Positions 10,716 through 21,737 are shown, numbered from the stretch's first letter. The stretch is 64,000 nucleotides of DNA from Symbiodinium natans (GCA_905221605.1 CAJNDS010002091.1:467001-531000), one strand, 5' to 3'. Program-made: numbers and translations. The notes: generated from the sequence alone by a model not told the origin.

Positions 10716-10855
10716 AATTTCGGATCCTTATAACCCAATTTAGGGCTCTTATAACTCTACTGATAACTAGGGGCCCCTCCTTGCTAATTTAGGATCCTTA
10801 TAACCCAATTTAGGGCTCTTATGACTCTACTGATAACTAGGGGCCCCTCCTTGTA
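10716..10855. repeat. 70-bp tandem duplication of an M7-related sequence
   Basis: Two nearly identical 70-bp units (10716-10785 and 10786-10855) containing GGATCCTTATAACCC and TAACTAGGGGCCCC. The content is the reverse complement of the M7 interior (23452, 56648), without M7 termini. Confidence 0.7.
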
Positions 10856-10935
10856 AGGGTGTACTGTTATGGAACTAGGTACCCAAAGACTTTTGTGCAG
10901 CGAGCGGAGTCTCCCCGATCTGCCAGGCTCGTGCA

Positions 10936-11436
10936 GGTTTAGGGTTTAGGGTTTAGGGTTTAGGGTTTAGGGTTTAGGGTTTAGGGTTTAGGGTTTAGGG
11001 TTCATCTAACCCGGGCCGTAAACCCCAAAAGTCGTCCCCCCTAAGCAACTCCTTGCCACTCGTGGCTCACAACATGACTCGCAAACGTGCAGGATGCAGG
11101 TTTGTGGTTCCCCACATCTCCTGTCTTCGAACTGTCATCACAGCAGCCACGGCGCAACAACTTTGCCGCTGTCAGCCGTCATTTAGAAGGTTGCGTGGGA
11201 GTTTTCGTGAGTCGTTCCTGAACTGACAATGCCCGCTGCCAGTGCAAAAGCTACAAGACCGGCATCGTATGGAGGCCACCTACTTGTCGATCGTAAACTT
11301 GAATGAAGTCCTTGAGATTCCACTGATGCTGATACTGGCAGCGCTAACCACCCGGCCGCTGTCACGAAACCATAAATCCGCGCTGGGAGCTTAAAGTCGC
11401 GGCCTTTTGGAGGATCACCCGGTTCGGGAACACGAA
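10936..11436. other. F array and unique block
   Basis: About nine F units (10936-11000), then roughly 430 bp of repeat-free unique DNA. The minus strand is open over 11183-11482, but the peptide shows no recognised motif, and it overlaps the hairpin that follows. Confidence 0.4.
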
Positions 11437-11492
11437 ATCGTAGCTCTTGCCATGTTGCCGTTGCTCGTGCAACGCATGGCAAGAGCTACGAT
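11437..11492. repeat. Perfect 18-bp inverted repeat (hairpin)
   Basis: ATCGTAGCTCTTGCCATG at 11437-11454 and its exact reverse complement at 11475-11492, with a 20-nt loop that can pair further (TTGC with GCAA). No T-run follows, so a bacterial-type terminator is not implied. Confidence 0.8.
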
Positions 11493-11530
11493 GCCGGAGC
11501 GGCATTTCATTCAGGCCGACACTTAGGCTG

Positions 11531-11636
11531 TACTTAGCAGGGTAGCAAAAAAACTCAATTCTTAGCTGCCTTATATTCAGAATCCCAACTAACCCAAAAA
11601 GGCTAAGGATTTAAAATTACAATGAAGCACCACAGA
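11531..11636. repeat. M11 dispersed repeat, copy 2
   Basis: Same family as 521-626, about 105 bp, sharing ACTTAGCAGGGTAGC and AACCCAAAAAGGCTAAGGAT. Confidence 0.5.
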
Positions 11637-13375
11637 GTTGAGATGACGTTGCCGCAGCACTCCACGTCGCAAACTTCCTGTGAGCTCGCAACAAGCCAAC
11701 TTCCCGGCAGCTGCGGAACACCCGCGCCATGTATCCCGCAACCCATGCTAAACCCGATATAAGTCTGATATCCCCTAAAGTCACCGCAAGCCCTGGACCG
11801 AAAACCCTAGGCCCTGGGTTTGAGAACCCTGCGCCCCAAATCATCGAATTACTACCTTTACGCGCCCAATAAACCCGAGACATTGAACCCTTAACCCTAA
11901 ACCTGAAACCCTAAACCCTAAACCCTAAACCCGAAACCCTAAACCTGGAATCCCCGAAGCCCTCAGTGGCCTAAGCCTTGCCAGGGCAGGGAAAGCCGGC
12001 GCTAGGAGGTGCCTCCCACGAAGGCCAAGCACTAGCTAAGCAGCAAAGGCTTAGGGTTAAACCCTAAACCCTAAACCCTCAGCTTTTTGTTTTTTTACGG
12101 TGAAGTCCGCAGTGGAGGGTTTCCGCTCGAGGGCAAGTAAGTGCAGGTGGGGGGAGTCCTTGGCGTATTTAAGGGCGTAGGGTTTAGAGTTTAGGGTTTT
12201 TAGGGTCTAGGAAGGTTTGCGACTTGAACGTTTGAAGCTTTAGTCGTAGGAGCGCGCAGTTGCGAAGTTAGACGATTCACCTGAACCCTCGACGATGGTA
12301 CGGCGGAAACCCTCCAGAGCTGAGGACTTCGAGCTAATACTGCCGCCACCTACTACTACTTGCCTACCCAGAGGGCCCTAAGTACCTATATGGGGGACAC
12401 TTACCCAAACCATGATAGTAATTCCTATTCAAGAGGCCCTACAATCTAGTAAGTAGGTACTTAGGACTCTTTGGGTTAAGAGCCCCGCCAAACAAATCAC
12501 AGATAATCACCCACGTATTGCCCTTAAAAAGAGGAATAACTTTTTATGATCGCAGCACGTCAGGAGGTGTTCGCAGCAAGTCATTTGTTAAAGAGCTTTT
12601 GAGGGAAACAGTTCATGACATGATCGCACCAAGTACCCAACCCTGAATCCGAAACATTTTGATATTCTGACCTCCTCCCCCTCCCTACATCCTCCCCCAC
12701 CCCCTCTCCCAAAGTTTAGGGTTTGTATGGGTTGTCAGGCTATGGGGCTATGGAGTATGGTATTCTGCACCCTTGGATTCGTACGACTAGGAATTCACAT
12801 CTTGATTCGCCGATGGCTTCCTCCACCTTATAATGACCTTGTGTCGTAGGAGTCTTCGGCTTTAAGAAGGAGAACATTGCCCCCACCCCCCCCCCCCCCC
12901 TTCCCTCCCCCGAACGAAACAAACAACTGTTCAGTTTAGGGTTCAGGGTCTAGGGCCTGTATGGCTACATGGGTCGTCAACTATCGACAGCATCCAACTG
13001 GAAATAAAGGGTTTCCGGTTTGGAGGGCGTTTGGGATGTTCATTGACAAACTCAAGCCCAAACACGAAGCTTCAAAATACCCGCCTCGCAAATGCCATCA
13101 GCTCCTCTGTTAGACGCCCATGTGCTTGCCTCACATGGTACCACGTCTGAAACCCCAGTACCCCTTAAGCCTATATAAAAACCCTAAACCCTAAACCCTA
13201 AACCCTAAACTCTAAACCCTAAGCACCCCAAATCCGCTAAAAAGTCCTTATGCCCTGAACCCCTTGACTCATCCACTCGAAACCTCAAGCCAAGACCTCT
13301 CTACGGTATATCCTCAGGGTCCATATTAATTACTATATCGTACATACTTGGGGGTTTAGGGTTTAGGGTTTAGGG
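11637..13375. other. Unique DNA with scattered arrays
   Basis: R arrays at 11890-11945 and 12058-12080 (the latter meeting TTAGGG head to head), an F run at 12178, a C run near 12886-12900, R 13183-13225 and F from 13350. The minus strand is open over 11617-11883 but shows no domain. No gene assigned. Confidence 0.45.
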
Positions 13376-13433
13376 TTTAGGGTTTGGGGTTTGGGGTTTG
13401 GGGTTTGGGGTTTGGGGTTTGGGGTTTGGGGTT
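13376..13433. repeat. Variant telomeric array (TTTGGGG)n
   Basis: An F array changes abruptly to about eight TTTGGGG units. A uniform variant block implies amplification of one mutated heptamer. Confidence 0.8.
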
Positions 13434-14344
13434 GAGGGCTTAGGGTTTGGGCCTTGATTTAAAGGGGGCTCCCGGATGGAATCTGGACCCAGGAGCTGTT
13501 TTTTGTGCTTGAGGGACCAGGGCGTACAAGAGATCAAGTGCCAATAGCTACGGAAGCTGACTTCTTCTTTTTTGTTTTTTTTTTTTGGGGGGGGGGGGGG
13601 GGGAGGGCAAATAGTACCTTTTCTACTATTGGGTCATTCTTAGGAACCCTTAAAAAGGGCTCTGCTTTTGGGATCCTTCCAGGGGTGTGGGTGTGGATGC
13701 GCAGAGCTGCCCCCAGCCGCAGTGGTGCTTGGCGTGGAGGTGCCGGCGAAGAGCAAAAGCGTCGCCAAGGACGCGGGAGCAACCCTGTTCCGTACACCGC
13801 CATGTTGTGGTTGGCGCTCTCGGCGGATCCCTGTCTCTGCTGCGCGGCCGCCGCCTCTGATGCTCGGAACGGGACAGCAACTAGCATAGCTACACTTAGC
13901 TGTGGTTGCAACCTGAATTAGGTGAACTTTCTGGGGGTTCGGGGTTTCAGGGTTTGGGACCCGGGCCCTAAACCCTACACCCTAAACCCTCATGTAGGCG
14001 TTTGTTTCTGAGGGGTTTTCCCTGGAGTGGGATTAGTGCAGTAGGGTCATCAGCCGAGATCAACGCATACGTCGCAACACACGAAGGGCTTTTTGAGATT
14101 CCTAGATCCTAAACCCTGAACCCCTTGAACCTTACCTAAACCCTAAACCCTAAACCCTAAACCCCAAACCCCAAACCCCAAACCCCTAACCCCTGAACCT
14201 TACCTAAACCCTACCTAGACCCTGAAGGGCGTTTCGGGCACCTGTCCGGCTACTCCAAATCCTAGCGTTACAAGCTAACCCTTTTTTGTCTAAGCTGCTT
14301 TTGGTGTTATGCGGGTTTAGGGTATAGGGTTTAGGGGGTTCCTA
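13434..14344. other. GC-rich unique block after a T/G homopolymer
   Basis: A T run and a G run at about 13568-13602 precede roughly 300 bp of GC-rich unique DNA open on both strands (up to 138 codons plus, 125 codons minus). Parts of both frames are homopolymer. The minus frame at 13650-13880 includes a CTEQGCSRVLGDAF stretch that could be exonic, but no splice pair is convincing. R arrays follow at 13966 and 14107-14222. Confidence 0.35.
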
Positions 14345-14464
14345 GAATGGTGGGCAGCTCTGGGCATGTGAACCCTGTAAAAAAGAATATGCTTTTTAGG
14401 TGTAAGTAGCCATAATAGGAACCCGGAACCAAAAAATATATTTAAAGCATAAACTCCGAAGCCC
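14345..14464. repeat. M10 dispersed repeat, copy 2
   Basis: ATGCTTTTTAGGTGTAAG, CATAATAGGAACCCGGAACC, TTTAAAGCATAAACTCC and CCCAGC align with 10330-10432. Confidence 0.55.
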
Positions 14465-15181
14465 AGCGGAGCTTAAGCTTTACACCCTGTAGAATCCGAG
14501 GTAAGGCCGCGGCAGCAGATCCAGCGTCTCGACCTCCCAGTTTTGTGGCGGTCCCCGTCGGGAGGGCTTGAGGCGTTTTGATTGGTCTGGAAGCTCGTTG
14601 CCGTCTGTGTAGGGTTCAGGGTTTAGGGTTTAGGGTTTAGGTTTAGGGTTTAGGGTTTAGGGTTTAGGGTTTAGGGTTTAGGGTTTAGGGTTTAGGGTTT
14701 AGGGTTTAGGGTTTGGGGTTTACAGAGCCCTGAAGTCTTCTCAGGGGGGTTGTATGTCGTGGGAACCCTACCCCAAAACCCCCACCGAGGTTCGAAACCC
14801 TCCTTGGCTTCGGCAACGTTCGTGAAAAACCTGCACCATCCTGAACTAATAAACCCTAGACCCTAGACCCTAGACCCTAAACCCTAAACCCTAAACCCTA
14901 AACCCTAAACCCTAAACCCTAAACCCTAAACCCTAAACATATACTTGTCATATATACGAAAAAGTGTCTATCAAAGTATTGTTTGTTAATGTATGGCCCC
15001 AAACCTACGACACGCTGACTTCCCCCCCAAGCCACAAACCCCACTAAACTTTAACACGCCCTAAACTTCTTGTAGAGCCTTTGCGAACCGACATCCTACT
15101 CAGCCTGATGCAAGCAGTGACTCATGAGCTGAGATTCTCTGCGTAACCCAAACCCCAAGCCCCCAAACCCCAAACGCAACC
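14465..15181. repeat. F array then R array with unique spacers
   Basis: F 14609-14720 (about 15 units), a 130-bp spacer, then R 14850-14940 that begins with CCCTAGA variants. No gene seen. Confidence 0.6.
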
Positions 15182-15290
15182 CTTAGTTGCTGAGTTCACA
15201 AGGCCCCAAAAAGTGTACTTCAGTTCTATAGGGGCTTATAGTATGCCAAAAAGTGTAAAGTGTACTTACTCAGCTACTAAGAACCTGCCT
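15182..15290. mobile_element. M9 inverted-repeat element, copy 1
   Basis: Termini CTTAGTTGCTGAGT and ACTCAGCTACTAAG are inverted repeats (12 of 14). The interior has AGTTCTATAGGG and CCAAAAAGTGTAAAG. A second copy is at 19166. Confidence 0.65.
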
Positions 15291-15390
15291 TCGCAGTAAA
15301 CCTTGCTTCAACCACTATGTCGAGGGTGCAGGTTGTCGGGTTTAACTGTTCACCTGCGCCTGCACCCCCAAAAGCCCTACAAGTCAGTTC

Positions 15391-15407
15391 CCCCCCCCCC
15401 CCCCCCC

Positions 15408-15448
<41 letters not shown>

Positions 15449-15810
15449 CTAAACCCTAAACCCTAAACTCTAAACCCCCCATCTGCACAGTGTAAGCAGC
15501 CCACAAAGTGCAAACTGCAGGTCATGGCATCTCACCCTAAACCCCAAACCCCAAACCCTGAACCCTGAACCCTAAACCCTAACCCTAAACCGTAAACCCT
15601 AAACCCTAAACCCCAAGCCCTAAATCCAAGAATCCTCTACTCAGGCCTATAGCACAGCTTGCAGCCGTGGTGCCTCCATCCCCAGATCCAAAGCAGGAGG
15701 GCTTCCTGTTGTCAGACCCCCAGCCCGTGATCTGTTGAACATCTTTTGTTGAGGCGTTTAGGGTTTAGGGTTTAAGGGCTAGGGTTTAGGGGGGGATTGG
15801 GGGATTGGGG

Positions 15811-15841
<31 letters not shown>
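15391..15841. repeat. Homopolymer cluster and arrays
   Basis: A C run of about 17 joins an A run of about 30 (15391-15440). R arrays follow at 15439-15475 and 15533-15625, then F at 15756 and a G run of about 32 (15809-15840). Confidence 0.75.
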
Positions 15842-15844
<3 letters not shown>

Positions 15845-15975
15845 TTGAGGGATCAGGGGAATTAGTAAGTGTGGTTATCAGTAAGGTAACTATACACATA
15901 ACTACTTATAAGCCCAACCTAAAATTTAAAGAAAACTTATAAACGCCTCCTTAGCAAGTGCCCCGATCCTCCAAG
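15842..15975. mobile_element. M5 inverted-repeat element
   Basis: CTTGAGGGATCAGGGGAATT at the left and AAGTGCCCCGATCCTCCAAG at the right. Confidence 0.65.
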
Positions 15976-16043
15976 CAGTGGCTGAAGCCCTCAGCCCGAA
16001 ACTCCGACACTCCGCAACTCCTGGACCCCAACCCCCTCCTACT

Positions 16044-16188
16044 TAGAGGTTCGTGGTACACAATAACCAACTATAACTGTATTCATAAGCGCTTCTAAGC
16101 CCCTTACAAACCCTCATATGTCTATAAATGGGCAGTTATGATAAGTGCAATTACGATTTGGTCCGTGAGTACCATGAACCTCCAAGTA
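16044..16188. mobile_element. Diverged M6-type palindromic element
   Basis: Starts ACTTAGAGGTTCGTGGTA and ends GTACCATGAACCTCCAAGTA, with internal ATAACTGTA and CAGTTATGATAAGTGC half repeats. Confidence 0.6.
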
Positions 16189-16480
16189 AACTCTAATCTC
16201 CTAACGATCGGTCTTGGTTTGAGGGGGCTCAGGGTTGGCGTTCTCTGTGTGAGCCCATGATCCCAAACCCTGCCTAGAGGTTTAGGGTTTGGGATTAGGG
16301 TTTAGGGGTTGGGTTTTAGGGTTTAGGGTTTGGGGGTTAGGGGCTATTAAAGGCTTTAGGCCCTTACTGTAGAAAGCGTGCCACTTCTGGCCTTCTTTCA
16401 GTGCGCCCTTCTTCAGTGCGCCCTTTGTTCCCTCTTGAAGGGCTTAGGTTTCCTTAGACTCCCAATCAAGCGAGAAGTGT

Positions 16481-16590
16481 ACTATAGGGGCCTTGATGAT
16501 TGGAATAGGGTTCTGGGGGTTGCCATAGTATAAATGGAATAGAAAGAGACCATAAAGGAATACCATTAGTAATTATTCGACCTCATATTT
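16481..16590. repeat. M8 dispersed repeat, copy 1
   Basis: ACTATAGGGGCCTTGATGAT, AATAGGGTTCTGGGGG, ACCATAAAGGAATACC, TAGTAATTATTCGACC. Shared with 28306, 39938 and 43184. Confidence 0.65.
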
Positions 16591-16918
16591 CTCTTTTCAC
16601 TCCTTTAGGTTTCTGAGGAACCTCCCCTGTACGCTGAACAATCGGAAAGCAGACCCATCCTTAAGGTAATTACCACCTGAATTTACAATATAAGCAACCC
16701 AGGTACCCCCTCCCGAGGTCTAAGTCGCGACTCCCCCTACGCAAGCCTTATATCTTTGAATCCCCGACGCAAACCTCATATCTTTCAGTCTAGAGTCCTG
16801 CAGACCCCACCGCCCCAACCCTCAAACCCCACTTCCCCCCCCCCCCCCCTCTCTCCCGCCTGACCGGGAATGTTGTCTCTTGGGCTTCAAGAAGCCTCTC
16901 GCACGGAAGAATGAATCC

Positions 16919-16999
16919 CTATACTCCCCTTAGAACCTTAGTAAAAATATGTCTAATATCCTCTTAGGTTTTATAGAAAAAAATCCCAGGCGGATACAG
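16919..16999. mobile_element. M1 element, copy 2 (81 bp)
   Basis: CTATACTCCCCTTAG to GGCGGATACAG, flanked by a perfect ATCC duplication (16915-16918 and 17000-17003). Confidence 0.8.
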
Positions 17000-17726
17000 A
17001 TCCTACTTGAAACCAGGGGCACCTCCCATTTGAGGCCCTTGGACCCTTAAGGTTGTACCCTTGGGTTTTGGGGGGGGCTTTCTTGAAGATACCGAAGGTA
17101 AAATAAGGGCCATCTTAACCCTAAACCCTAAACCCTAAACCCGAAGGCCCATCTTGGGAGCATATTCAGGCAAATCTTTAGGGGTGCAACCTTAGAGGTA
17201 CGAGTCTAATTCCCTCCTATGACCCCTTGACCCTAAACCGCAGCTCGATTGTACCCTGAAATCAGGGTGCAGGGGTTTAGGGTTTGGGGTTGTTAGGGTT
17301 TAGGGTTTGGGGTTTGGGGTTTAGGGTTTAGGGTTAGGTGCCCTCAATAGAGTGTCAAGGGCTCCTTATTCATGGCTACTCTAGGTAGGGCTGCAGACTT
17401 GCGCTTTCGGATCTGAGCGTGGGGGGCCACAAAGGACGCTTTCATGAGGGCCCGAGGATATCTGGCGCACTTTTTTTGCACACTTTGGGCACTTAGGGCC
17501 AAGGTTAGGGCCTACTTGGAGGTTCAAGGGTACTTCTAAGCCCAATTATAAGTCTACTTATTAGCCTGCTTAGAGGTCTATATATTGGGGTAAACCCCCA
17601 AGTCTTCTGTGGGCGGCCACAAACCCTAAACCCTAAACCCTAAACCCTAAACCCTAAACCCTAAACCCTAAACCCTAAACCCTAAACCCTAAACGTAAAC
17701 CCTAAACCCTAAACCTTAACCCCAAG
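17000..17726. repeat. Mixed arrays and unique spacer
   Basis: R 17115-17145, F 17272-17335, a diverged palindromic-element fragment at 17516-17590 (CTTGGAGGTTCAAGGGTA), then R 17620-17722 leading into the block at 17727. Confidence 0.55.
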
Positions 17727-17804
17727 CGCATCTGTCCTGGACGAGCACTCACAGCAAGACAAGCAACAGGCATCGCAACTAGCAGAGGCCTCACCTCTGC
17801 AACT
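17727..17804 (+). CDS. Candidate internal exon (78 nt) in an R-block-F unit
   Basis: Preceded by AACCCCAAG and followed by the strong donor GTAAGA on the plus strand. One nucleotide, 25 codons and two nucleotides give a hydrophilic peptide beginning ASVLDEHSQQDKQQASQLAE. The minus strand offers a rival reading with a good acceptor (AATTCTTACAG) and a peptide beginning AEVRPLLVAMPVACLAV. I favour plus because of the Gln/Glu-rich composition and the donor. Function unknown. Confidence 0.35.
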
Positions 17805-17885
17805 GTAAGAATTGTACACCCCAGCGCATACTTACTAGGGTTTAGGGTTTAGGGTTTAGGGTTTATAGGGTTTAGGGTTTAGGGT

Positions 17886-18161
17886 TTAGGGCTTATAAGT
17901 GGGGCCCCTTCCGCCACGTCCGCGGCGTCCACAGCAGGAGAGCTTTCGCGCTGATTGAGTATAGGACCAAGAGCTCCACGGATGCCGGCACGCACCAAGG
18001 CTAGGCAAGAGTGCATTTGAGGACCTACAGGAAAGGCTGGTTCTTGTCGCTTGCCACCCTCTGTTCGGCTGTAACATCTTTGAACTGTCTGCATGCATGC
18101 GGACTGGATACGATGAGCACAGGTGCACTGGCGGCGAAGAGCTGTGCATGCGCAGCCTCAT
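17886..18161 (-). CDS. Possible minus-strand exon between F and R arrays
   Basis: A minus-strand stretch with acceptor CCTTTCCTGTAG at about 18022 and an open frame containing SCLALVRAGIRGALGPIL then VDAADVAEGAPL. Two frames are open, and it lies in an F-to-R interval, not a bracketed block, so it may not be real. It conflicts in strand with the 17727 candidate. Confidence 0.2.
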   Translation of the reverse strand: MRLRMHSSSPPVHLCSSYPVRMHADSSKMLQPNRGWQATRTSLSCRSSNALLPSLGACRHPWSSWSYTQSARKLSCCGRRGRGGRGPTYKP

Positions 18162-19165
18162 GTTTGGCCTGCAACTCTACCGGAAAACTCGAAACCCTGT
18201 AACCTCAAACTACAAACCCTAAACCCTAAACCCTAAACCCACCCTATAACCCAACAGTCCGAACCCCAGCAAGGAACTGTTCCATCGTGTGGGAAGATGA
18301 CCCCTGTTCTATGGCAGAAAGTTGCTCTTGTCAACCCCTGTGAGCACTTTAACCCGAAACCCTAAACCATGCAATTCGACAATTATAATTGGCTATTAAG
18401 TACACCGAACCTCCAAGTACCCAAGATTTCTGAAACCTACAGCCACTACACCCTAAACCCTAAACCCTAAACCCTCAACCCTACACCCTAAACCCTAAAC
18501 CCTAAACCCTGTTGACGCAATGATGCCACTAAGCGTGGCAAGAGGCCGCAAAGTTGACAACGGGCTAGACCCCACCCTTACTTTTGCAGGGGCATACGCC
18601 TAAACGCAGCACCCCAAGTTCGAGCATCTTCGCTGGATCCTGTTGGGCTACTCAAAATTCGAACCAACTTCCCTAAGGCTTATACCCTAAACCCCAGACC
18701 CCTTACCCTTAACCCTAAACCCTAAACCCTAAACCGCGCCTGCCATGAGATCGAGGACTGGCAAGGTCTCCTGCAGAACCACCAGGGCTGGGTTTGGGCT
18801 TAGGGTTTTGGGGCTTAGGGTTTAGGGTTTAGGGTGTAAGAGGATCCAGTTGTAGCACGATTCTGGCATTCTGTACCCAAAAAACCATACCAAAGAGGGT
18901 CTTGGGGGTCCTTATTGCATAATCGTACTACACATGGACCCTGTGACTTGCGAAGAATGCACAAAATGTAAAGCCCCACAACACAGCAAGCAAAGCCAAT
19001 TCGTCACTTCTCGAAATTACGACGCCTTTTAAGGTCATTACAAGGCAGCCCCTAATGTTTAAGGGTACCCAAAACAGGACTAAACCCTAAACCCTAAACC
19101 CCCCCCCCAAAAAAAAGGACGATCATTTTGAAAACTCACCCAGGGTCAGGGCTCTGGGGTGTATT
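18162..19165. repeat. R arrays and unique spacers
   Basis: R runs at 18213, 18448-18512, 18714 and 19081, F at 18797-18835, and an M6-type right end at about 18370-18420. No gene seen. Confidence 0.5.
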
Positions 19166-19255
19166 AGCTTAGTTGCTGAGTGCATGCGCCCTGTCAGTTC
19201 TATAGGGAATTATGGTATCCCAAAAAGTGTAAAGCGTACTCACTCAGCTACCAAG
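19166..19255. mobile_element. M9 inverted-repeat element, copy 2
   Basis: TTAGTTGCTGAGTGCA at the left and ACTCACTCAGCTACCAAGG at the right. Interior AGTTCTATAGGGAATTATGG is shared with 15182. Confidence 0.6.
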
Positions 19256-19916
19256 GTAGTTAGGGCCCTGAGAATTCTGCGAGTTCATCAAGGGCTTGGA
19301 CTTGGGCGGGGCGGCGGGGTTGACCACATTCCTGCGCGGGCAGCGCGTAACCCTAAACCCTAAACCCTAGACCCTAAACCCCAAACCCTAAACCCTAAAC
19401 ACTGAGTTTTAGGTCGGGAACCGCAGAACTTGAAACCCCATAAACCCTATCTTTAGGACCCCAAGCCTGCTTTTTTTGGTACGTAGGTCCTCCTGGAGGA
19501 TTCTTATGGAGAACCCACAAAAAAGTAGGTTTTGGGGTTCTTAAGGTACAAGTTTACCTCTTAGGTAACCCACAAAGAGTAGGTTTTTGGGGGTCTTGAG
19601 GTACAAGTTTACTTTGAATGGGACAATTTAGGGCCACCATGGACACGTCTATCCGAAAGCAACATAATCCGTTGACCTAATATTAAACGCCCCCGCCCTC
19701 CCCCGCAGCAGAAAAACCCCCCAAAACCCCCAAAGGGGTTTGAAATTTTTCTTTGGGAGGGGAGGGTTCTTATCGTTTGTCCGAACAAACAACCTGTCCT
19801 TCTAGCTTGCTTCCGTCATAAAGCAGGCTTCAAGGTTTAGGCCTATCCCCCGCCCCCTATTAAAAGGGGCGACTGCCGGACTTGCTGTCGCCTCGCCCAC
19901 TTCAGACCAGCTACCC
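19256..19916. other. Unique DNA with a short duplicated segment
   Basis: R array 19348-19400. CCCACAAAAAGTAGGTTTT at about 19508 and CCCACAAAGAGTAGGTTTT at about 19569 are a local duplication. No gene assigned. Confidence 0.4.
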
Positions 19917-20220
19917 CAAACCCTAAACCCTAAACCCTAAACCCTAAACCCTAAACCCTAAACCCTAAACCCTAAACCCTAAACCCTAAACCCTAAACCC
20001 TAAACAAACCCTAAACCCTAAACCTGGTGCACCAGACTCAAACATGGCTTCATGCCAGCACCCATTGCGATCATAAACCGCTCGGCACCTTTCACTTTCA
20101 TTGAGGCATGGATGTGGTGACAGTCCACGCATCCCCTTTAGGGTTTAGGGTTTAGGGTTTAGGGTTTAGGGTTTAGGGTTTAGGGTTTAGGGTTTAGGGT
20201 TTAGGGTTTAGGGTTTAGGG
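19917..20220. repeat. R array, 113-bp block, F array
   Basis: R 19917-20025, unique block 20026-20138, F 20139-20220. The minus strand is open through the block and contains CRAVYDRNGCWHEAMFES, which has the W-x-E-A-M spacing of dinoflagellate-type PPR repeats. Possible acceptor GAAAGTGAAAG at about 20091, donor GTGCAC at about 20037. A candidate PPR exon, weakly supported. Confidence 0.35.
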
Positions 20221-21473
20221 TCCAGCGACTGCTGATCTGCGCTTCCGGACTAGACCTGGGCCCGGGCAACAGCAGCAGAATGTAGAAAGTAGAAACTAGT
20301 AACTAGAACGCGCAAGGAGTGTCAACAGCAGATGGTACAGTTTATCTGCTAGCTGAAACCCAAAACTCCCTAAACCCTGAACCCTAAAACTCTAAACCCT
20401 TAAACCCTGAAACCACCTCAGCCCTAATTCGGCCACCCACATCAAGACCCATTCAAGCCCCCCACCACCCCAACCGACTCATTCAACCCTTTTGCTGCAC
20501 CCCTTAAGCCAGACACCCTATACCCCAGACCCTACTTAGACCCCAAACCCTAAACGCGAAACCCGAGACCCTAAACCCTAAACCCCTATACACCCTAAAC
20601 CACAACCAAAAAACCCTAAACCCTAAACCCTGTGGCCTTGTGCCCTGCCAAGGCCAGGAGCTTGGCCTGATCGATCATCGGGATCCGACTAATGATATTT
20701 TTAATATAATCTTTATATGATGTTTTCTACTAAACTTTAAACCCTAAACCCTAAACCCTAAACCCTAAACCCTAAACCCTAAACCCTGAGGGGGTTTTAG
20801 GGGGTCGCAGGGATTGGGGCTTAGGGTTGAGGGTTTAGGGTTTGGGACCTGAGGTGCCTGAGGGCTTGAGGGTCGAGTTTAGGGTTTAGGGTTTAGGGTT
20901 TAGGGTTTAGAGACTTTAAGGGGCTTTGGCTTTTGGGGGGGCTTTAGGGTCTTAGGGTTTGAGGGTTTGAGGGGTTTCGGGGTTCAGAACTGTAGCTATC
21001 TAAGAATATCTCAACACCCCCCATGGAATCCCCCCCCCCCTCTCCCTAAACCCTGAACCCCGGACCCTAAACCCCAAACCCTAGACCCACTAAACCCACT
21101 ACACCCCCCCCCCCCCCCCCGCCATCTCGCCTGAAGGAACGGCAGATCTGGCTTCCTTGGGGCAGCCCCCAGGGCATCACACCACCTGCATAGGGATTGG
21201 AGTTTCGTGCGAGGCGCGGTAGCTTAGGGTTTCGAACTTAGGGCTTATAGGGATTATAGGGTTTAGGGTTTAGGGAGGGTTTAGGGTTTCGGGTTTAAGG
21301 TTTCGGGTTTGGGGGTTTCAGGGTTTACGGTTTAGGGTTGAGAGCTTCGGGTGCTGCGTAGGGTTTCGGGCCTGCTTGGAAATTACATCCCCAGTGATTT
21401 ATGGCTTCGGGTTTAAGGCCTTCGGGCTGCAAGGGTCAATTTGCACACCTACACCCTAAGCCCGGGTCAAGCT
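20221..21473. repeat. Arrays with unique spacers
   Basis: Degenerate R at 20350-20420 and 20560-20630, R 20735-20785, F 20876-20912, C runs near 21031 and 21104, and degenerate F 21220-21340. No gene seen. Confidence 0.5.
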
Positions 21474-21601
21474 GCGGATCTCCTTATAAAGGCCTTCAAA
21501 CATCCACTGTAGACCAGCGGATCTCCTTATAAAGGCCTTCAAACATCCACTGTAGACCAGCGGATCTCCTTATAAAGGCCTTCAAACATCCACTGTAGAC
21601 C
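21474..21601. repeat. Three perfect tandem copies of a 43-bp unit
   Basis: Units start at 21474, 21517 and 21560 with GCGGATCTCCTTATAAAGG and end CATCCACTGTAGACC. The copies are identical, so the amplification is recent. Not related to the heptamer. Confidence 0.9.
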
Positions 21602-21631
21602 GTCCACGCTTTGGCCAGAAAGCCTTCTACC

Positions 21632-21737
21632 TATAGTCTCCATTGTAGGTGCCTTTTTTTGCCTAACCAAACTATCTTTTATAGGATCCTAACCTTCAGA
21701 CTGGTTCACCAAAAAAGGAACTACCATGGAGATTATA
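21632..21737. mobile_element. M12 inverted-repeat element
   Basis: TATAGTCTCCATTGTAG at the left and CTACCATGGAGATTATA at the right (15 of 17 paired), with AAAAAAGG and CCTTTTTTT inside. Its right end directly abuts an M3 element. Confidence 0.6.

Noticed and set aside
11437-11492. Rho-independent terminator
   Set aside because: No T-tract follows, and the context is eukaryotic.
13505-13921. 138-aa plus and 125-aa minus frames
   Set aside because: Both cross T and G homopolymers and oppose each other; no motif or splice pair. Kept only as a low-confidence unique block.
21474-21601. CRISPR-like array
   Set aside because: The three 43-bp units are directly adjacent with no spacers, and the genome is eukaryotic.
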